NCBI RefSeq assembly: GCF_951230135.1
Contig: NZ_CATNVC010000015.1
Location: 1-47,025 of the forward strand
DNA from: Butyricicoccus sp. Marseille-Q5471
GTDB lineage: Bacteria; Bacillota; Clostridia; Oscillospirales; Butyricicoccaceae
DNA: 47,025 bases
Reading direction: 5' to 3'
A program made the translations under genes and the position numbers. The notes under the pieces were generated by a model that ran no database searches, was not told the origin of the DNA, and saw only the letters and a list, made by a program, of their open reading frames with translations. Shown here piece after piece: positions 44,128 to 47,025 of this stretch (within the stretch, counting starts at the first letter, position 1; every line of letters starts with the position of its first letter).

Positions 44128-44748
44128 CTATCCTTCCTTCGCCAGTCCGTAGAGCATTAGATTAAGTAGATTGGACAACTGTACCTCGTGTGCCTGCATC
44201 AGATTCTCCAGCGCTGCACTGCTATCCATATGCTGTCGGAAGCATCCATGAAACACTTCCTGAAAGAGGACAAAATATTGTAGCGCTGTTTCTTCTGTGA
44301 TCCCTTCTCTTAATACCACATGCGCCAGTGCTGTTTTATAATAAGCAAGGCTTTGTGCATCGAACGCCGCGCGAAGCTCCTGTATCTTCCCCGCAAGGTG
44401 TAGCGGCGGTTGTAATACGGTATGAAAAAAGAGATGTCCCTCCCGGGGATAGGTTTGGAAAAATAAAAATCGGCGTGCAAGATATTGGTTCATTCCACGC
44501 TGGAAATCAGTAAAATCATAGCTTTCTTCCGCCAGAAACGCCGTTAAGTGCTCAAAGCATGTTTTGACGCAGAGCAAATACAAATCATCTTTATTTCCAA
44601 AATAGTGATAAACGAGGCCCTTTGAGATATTATTTGCGCTGCAAATGATGTTGAGCGACGCTGCATCATAACTTTTGCATCCGAATTCATCCATGGCGGC
44701 ACAGAGAATTTTCTCTCTGCTGCATTCCGCCTTTATCTCACGCTTCAT
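44128..44748 (-). CDS. TetR/AcrR-family transcriptional regulator
   Basis: 206 aa from ATG 44748 (AGGGG 10 nt upstream); the longer frame would start inside the promoter. N-terminal HTH: REKILCAAMDEFGCKSYDAA, then LNIICSANNISKGLVYHYFG NKDDLY. The ligand domain ends with FRQHMDSSAALENLMQAHEV. It is the first gene of a two-gene operon with the antiporter. The palindrome at 44768-44789 in its promoter is the expected autoregulatory operator. Confidence 0.92.
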   Translation of the reverse strand: MKREIKAECSREKILCAAMDEFGCKSYDAASLNIICSANNISKGLVYHYFGNKDDLYLLCVKTCFEHLTAFLAEESYDFTDFQRGMNQYLARRFLFFQTYPREGHLFFHTVLQPPLHLAGKIQELRAAFDAQSLAYYKTALAHVVLREGITEETALQYFVLFQEVFHGCFRQHMDSSAALENLMQAHEVQLSNLLNLMLYGLAKEG

Positions 44749-44767
44749 AATATAAACACCCCTTGCA

Positions 44768-44789
44768 AAATTGACTATGCGGTCAATTT
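44768..44789. promoter_or_regulatory. TetR-type operator
   Basis: AAATTGAC-TATGCG-GTCAATTT: a perfect 8-bp inverted repeat with 6-bp spacer. It lies immediately downstream of the tetR -10 box, where a bound dimer would block initiation. Confidence 0.8.
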
Positions 44790-44791
44790 TT

Positions 44792-44820
44792 ATGGTATCA
44801 CAAACAGACCTATCAGTCAA
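44792..44820 (-). promoter_or_regulatory. Promoter of the tetR-antiporter operon
   Basis: Minus strand: TTGACT (complement of 44815-44820), 17-bp spacer, TACCAT (complement of 44792-44797). The start of transcription would fall within the operator. Confidence 0.7.
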
Positions 44821-44857
44821 TTATAAAATCAAGTTTTTCTTATTTGATATGTTCGAT

Positions 44858-44885
44858 TTGACATAACGGATGCAAACTATATATC
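44858..44885 (+). promoter_or_regulatory. Promoter of the double DUF1540 gene
   Basis: TTGACA (44858-44863), 16-bp spacer, TATATC (44880-44885), about 36 bp before the ATG at 44922. Confidence 0.7.
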
Positions 44886-44921
44886 AGATATGGGTTTGGA
44901 ATCATGTAAGGAGTGTTTATT

Positions 44922-45236
44922 ATGACCAAATTGTCTTGTTATGTTGTCTCGTGCAGTACCAACAAGGACGGGTGTTGCTGTCGTCCCAAAATTATCGTCA
45001 ATGGTGACCACGCACAAACCTGCACAGATACCTGCTGCAGTTCTTACTCGTATGAATCGGAGGCTGTAGTAAATGCAATTAGTTTTCCGGAGCCGAACAT
45101 CTCTGTAGAAATCGATTGCGATGCCTGTGATTGCCTTCACAACAAAAGCCATCGATGTACCGCACGCAGCATCGAGATCAACTGTCATAATTGCGGCGGG
45201 ACAGAATGTGCCGCGTTTAAGAAGGCAAGGAATTGA
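44922..45236 (+). CDS. Two-repeat DUF1540-type Cys-rich protein
   Basis: 104 aa from ATG 44922 (TAAGGAG 8 nt upstream). N-terminal half: LSCYVVSCSTNKDGCCCRPK ending TCTDTCCSSY. C-terminal half: VEIDCDACDCLHNKSHRCTA then INCHNCGGTECAAFKKARN. About 18 cysteines form two copies of the DUF1540 pattern, so it looks like a duplication of the small domain. The function is unknown and may be metal binding or a spore component. It diverges from the tetR operon. Confidence 0.75.
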   Translation: MTKLSCYVVSCSTNKDGCCCRPKIIVNGDHAQTCTDTCCSSYSYESEAVVNAISFPEPNISVEIDCDACDCLHNKSHRCTARSIEINCHNCGGTECAAFKKARN

Positions 45237-45359
45237 CGACTTTGCTATCAAACAAATACTGCGAAATCATTGCAGTTTCTTTGCTGTACACACAACCTGA
45301 TTCGCGTTTATTTTTACTCCGTTGTAGCTATACTGTCCTTAACAAAAGGAGTGATTAAT

Positions 45360-45575
45360 ATGCCACGCGGAGTAAGAAGAGTTGCCGATTACACGCACGA
45401 ACAGGAAGAACTCAATGCAAAAATTAAAAAACACGAAGATGCGATTGCCACATTAAACGATCGAAAGCAGCACGTCGTTGATCTTCAAAAGCAGGAGGAA
45501 TTGGGAAAGCTCGCTACCTTTCTCGATCATTCCGGCATGACAGTGGATCAAGCCATCGCTCAGCTTCAAGGATAA
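45360..45575 (+). CDS. Small coiled-coil protein
   Basis: 71 aa from ATG 45360 (AAAAGGAG 8 nt upstream): MPRGVRRVADYTHEQEELNA, a long coiled coil (about residues 12-50), then LATFLDHSGMTVDQAIAQLQ. The MPRGVRR start and the C-terminal short helix with a G-M-T-V turn occur in small clostridial proteins that I know from mobile elements and genome islands. A nucleoid or DNA-binding role is possible, not shown. The longer frame from 45270 would start in a promoter region. Confidence 0.65.
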   Translation: MPRGVRRVADYTHEQEELNAKIKKHEDAIATLNDRKQHVVDLQKQEELGKLATFLDHSGMTVDQAIAQLQG

Positions 45576-45595
45576 TATAAATAGCAATCAGCCCA

Positions 45596-45643
45596 AAAAA
45601 ACGCCGCAAACCCGTATCAACAACGGTGTTTGCGGCGTTTTTA
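45596..45643 (+). terminator. Terminator after the coiled-coil gene
   Basis: AAAAACGCCGCAAAC, 16-nt loop, GTTTGCGGCGTTTTT. Long stem, T run on the plus strand. Confidence 0.85.
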
Positions 45644-46067
45644 GTTTCTTAGCTTATTCCCACTCTGTTCCAGCCTCGTTTTCACAGCTATTTTCAATGC
45701 TTTTTGGTGCTATGATTCGTAAAATTCCCACTCAATTTCGGAGATTTTTTGATTTGCAGAGGATCCGTGTACTTTTCGTGTACTGCGGTTTCAGACGTAC
45801 TTTGAGTATCACTAATGCCATTTTTGAACCTTATTTTCGGATTTTATCACAGCGTGCCCATTATCGCAACTATTCCCAACGGGAGCAATGAACAGCTTTC
45901 CTAAGATCAAAAACAAATAATAAAATTATGCTACCACATAAAAGGCATGGGTTTTCAGCATGAGGCTCCATGCCTTTACCTATGGGAACTTCACGTATTA
46001 TGGATAATGTGAAATAAATGTGTTAACTACATCTTTCACATTTCTCCTACAGCTCATTCAATTCGCA
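45644..46067. other. Intergenic stretch without a convincing gene
   Basis: Contains two direct copies of ATTCCCACTC (45656-45665 and 45724-45733), a hairpin at 45941-45977 and AT-rich DNA. A frame at 45697-45891 lacks a ribosome binding site and has no protein-like pattern. On the minus strand short ends reading EIEWE and GTEWE followed by stops resemble truncated gene tails. Confidence 0.5.
45941..45977 (-). terminator. Hairpin terminator for the unknown gene at 46068
   Basis: AAAGGCATGG, 17-nt loop, CCATGCCTTT; on the minus strand the second arm is followed by TATG. A 10-bp perfect stem about 90 bp after the stop. Confidence 0.6.
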
Positions 46068-46898
46068 TCACCGAGTTGTACTATCTTTACTGAGCAAAAT
46101 CGGTTGAGTTTCCCACATATCATCGCGATAGAAAGCAATATGGCAATTATCTTTTTCAGCATAAAATTCGCCAAACTTCTCTCCCGACTTTCCACCTTCT
46201 CTACGATATTCGCGAACTACCCATAATAACGTATTTCCACGTTCTTTCAAAATGCTAAAAAGTTCTTCCTTGTCAACCAGAAGATAGTCTTGATATGTTC
46301 TCCACTTCTCGCCCGCAATACAATATTCTGCTTTTATATGTTTCTTGTCATTATAGAACAAATACCCATCTGAATTGCTAATGCCCAACATTTCTCTTAT
46401 CGGGGAAGACGGCAAATCATAATATACGTCCCCATATTCTTGGTAATTATAGCAGCACCTGTCAACAGCGGGCTGGATGTTTACCCCCGGGAACTCTTCA
46501 ACAAATCTGCTGTTATATCGCTGTTTCCATGGGAACCAACAAACCTCTTTGGGAGTAATATAACAGGATGTATGTATGCCTCCCATCCAGTCTGTAGGAT
46601 TCGCAACACTCTTTGCCAATTGGGTATCATTACTCAACTCATTAAGGAACATGTCCCATTGTTCCTCTGAAATGATAATAGAGCTAATAAACAAGCAGGT
46701 TTCTACTCCTGAAGGGCTGTAAAAACACGAAAACCCTCCAAGCGCCATTAAGTCGTTGCTCTTAATCTTATATTTATAATCGCTATTGCTAATAAACAAC
46801 CATTTTTCCCAATCGATGTCTGGAGACTCAAGGACCAAGTTAATCACATTTTCCTTTGTACTGCAATCACCGGATAATATGACCACATCCTTTTCAGG
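46068..46898 (-). pseudogene. Unknown protein gene whose 5' end was replaced by an IS end
   Basis: About 276 codons belong to the gene proper, from PEKDVVILSGDC to LLSKDSTTR. The frame stays open for 27 more codons into the IS end (to 46979), so a hybrid product beginning KTVHFMCRKTVQFYWLKSVYF-like residues could be made if a start and transcription exist. Conserved-looking blocks: IDWEKWLFISNSDYKYKI, NPTDWMGGIHTSCYITPKEV, CWFPWKQRYNSRFVEEFPGV and GEKWRTYQDYLLV. No catalytic motif, signal or membrane segment was recognised. The AT-rich composition differs from the housekeeping region, suggesting an accessory gene. I cannot name a family. Confidence 0.55.
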
Positions 46899-47025
46899 GA
46901 TAAAGTACACACTTTTCAGCCAATAGAACTGCACAGTTTTTCGACACATAAAGTGCACAGTTTTTCGCCAAGACTGCACAACCTCCGAGGAGTTGGTAAA
47001 ATGAAGCCAGCCGAAACGGAGGTGG
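46899..47025 (+). mobile_element. End of an IS21-like insertion sequence (right copy)
   Basis: 46899-47013 is the perfect inverted copy of 1-115. From the tip inward it carries three related 20-bp motifs (cores GTACAC, CTGCAC, GTGCAC), then GAGGAG and an ATG at 47001. The element body continues past the window. The two copies present the same end to the 47 kb in between. Confidence 0.6.
47001..47025 (+). CDS. First codons of the IS transposase gene (partial)
   Basis: ATG 47001 with GAGGAG about 8 nt upstream opens MKPAETEV, leaving the window. By position it should be the IstA-type transposase gene. Only eight residues are visible, so identity rests on the element architecture. Confidence 0.4.

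Noticed and set aside
45697-45891. 64-aa plus-strand frame in the intergenic region
   Set aside because: No ribosome binding site and no recognisable protein features. It covers the repeat and truncated-tail zone.

Overview
The window looks like chromosomal DNA of a spore-forming, anaerobic Bacillota, class Clostridia, most likely from the Oscillospirales/Ruminococcaceae side. GC content appears to be near 50 per cent. Evidence: Gram-positive division proteins (SepF, DivIVA, YggT), a SpoVB-type flippase, a cysteine-rich protein resembling spore-layer proteins, DUF1540 proteins, CIRCE-controlled groESL, and the clostridial radical-SAM pair TIGR03960/TIGR03936 next to miaB-mutS-mutL-miaA-hfq. 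Strong GGAGG-type ribosome binding sites and several TTG/GTG starts fit this. The taxon is inferred from gene content only.

Layout. (1) 1-115 and 46899-47013 are perfect inverted copies of one insertion-sequence end (IS21-like), so the sequence starts and stops inside two copies of the same mobile element facing outward. (2) 117-3131 is the wreck of a filamentous-phage (inovirus-like) prophage: a cut-off 3' gene end, a Cys-rich small protein, a decapitated repressor, a decapitated major coat gene, a pIII-like adhesin, a twice-frameshifted pVI-like gene and a truncated Zot/pI ATPase. A 16-bp direct repeat lies at 465-480 and 3100-3115. (3) 3199-34896 is a long run of minus-strand housekeeping genes. 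It includes a large likely operon from TIGR03960 (20721) down to yggT, then divIVA-ileS, then lspA-rluA-family synthase. Upstream of it on the same strand are a Zn/Cd-type P-type ATPase with its ArsR regulator, SPFH-NfeD, groES-groEL, an RNA methyltransferase, SpoVB, a Cys-rich spore-type protein, a second methyltransferase, and a NitT/TauT-type ABC transporter behind an attenuator-like leader. (4) 35173-45575 is a mixed region of small Cys/Zn proteins (two DUF1540 proteins, a zinc-ribbon protein, a 38-aa peptide with 13 Cys) among dagK/YegS, htpG, an AI-2E permease, pepF and a TetR-cation/H+ antiporter unit. (5) 45644-47025 holds a sparse intergenic stretch, a gene of unknown function whose 5' end was replaced by an IS end, and the right IS end.

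Regulation visible in sequence: a perfect CIRCE for groES-groEL and a one-mismatch CIRCE with a good sigma-A promoter for htpG; a SmtB/ArsR-like operator at arsR; a perfect 8-6-8 palindrome immediately after the tetR -10 box; a promoter plus about 180-nt leader with a terminator and a competing pairing before the ABC transporter; and a hairpin that buries the Shine-Dalgarno sequence of the Cys-rich spore-type gene.

Most worth a second look: the unidentified leader RNA at 34897-35075, the Shine-Dalgarno-sequestering hairpin at 31144-31198, the tandem pentanucleotide that splits a small membrane protein at 42373, the 38-aa Cys-rich peptide at 42661, the decayed inovirus with its divergent-promoter deletion, and the identical IS ends bounding the window. 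No CRISPR array, rRNA or tRNA was seen, and no clearly new multi-gene defence system could be demonstrated.
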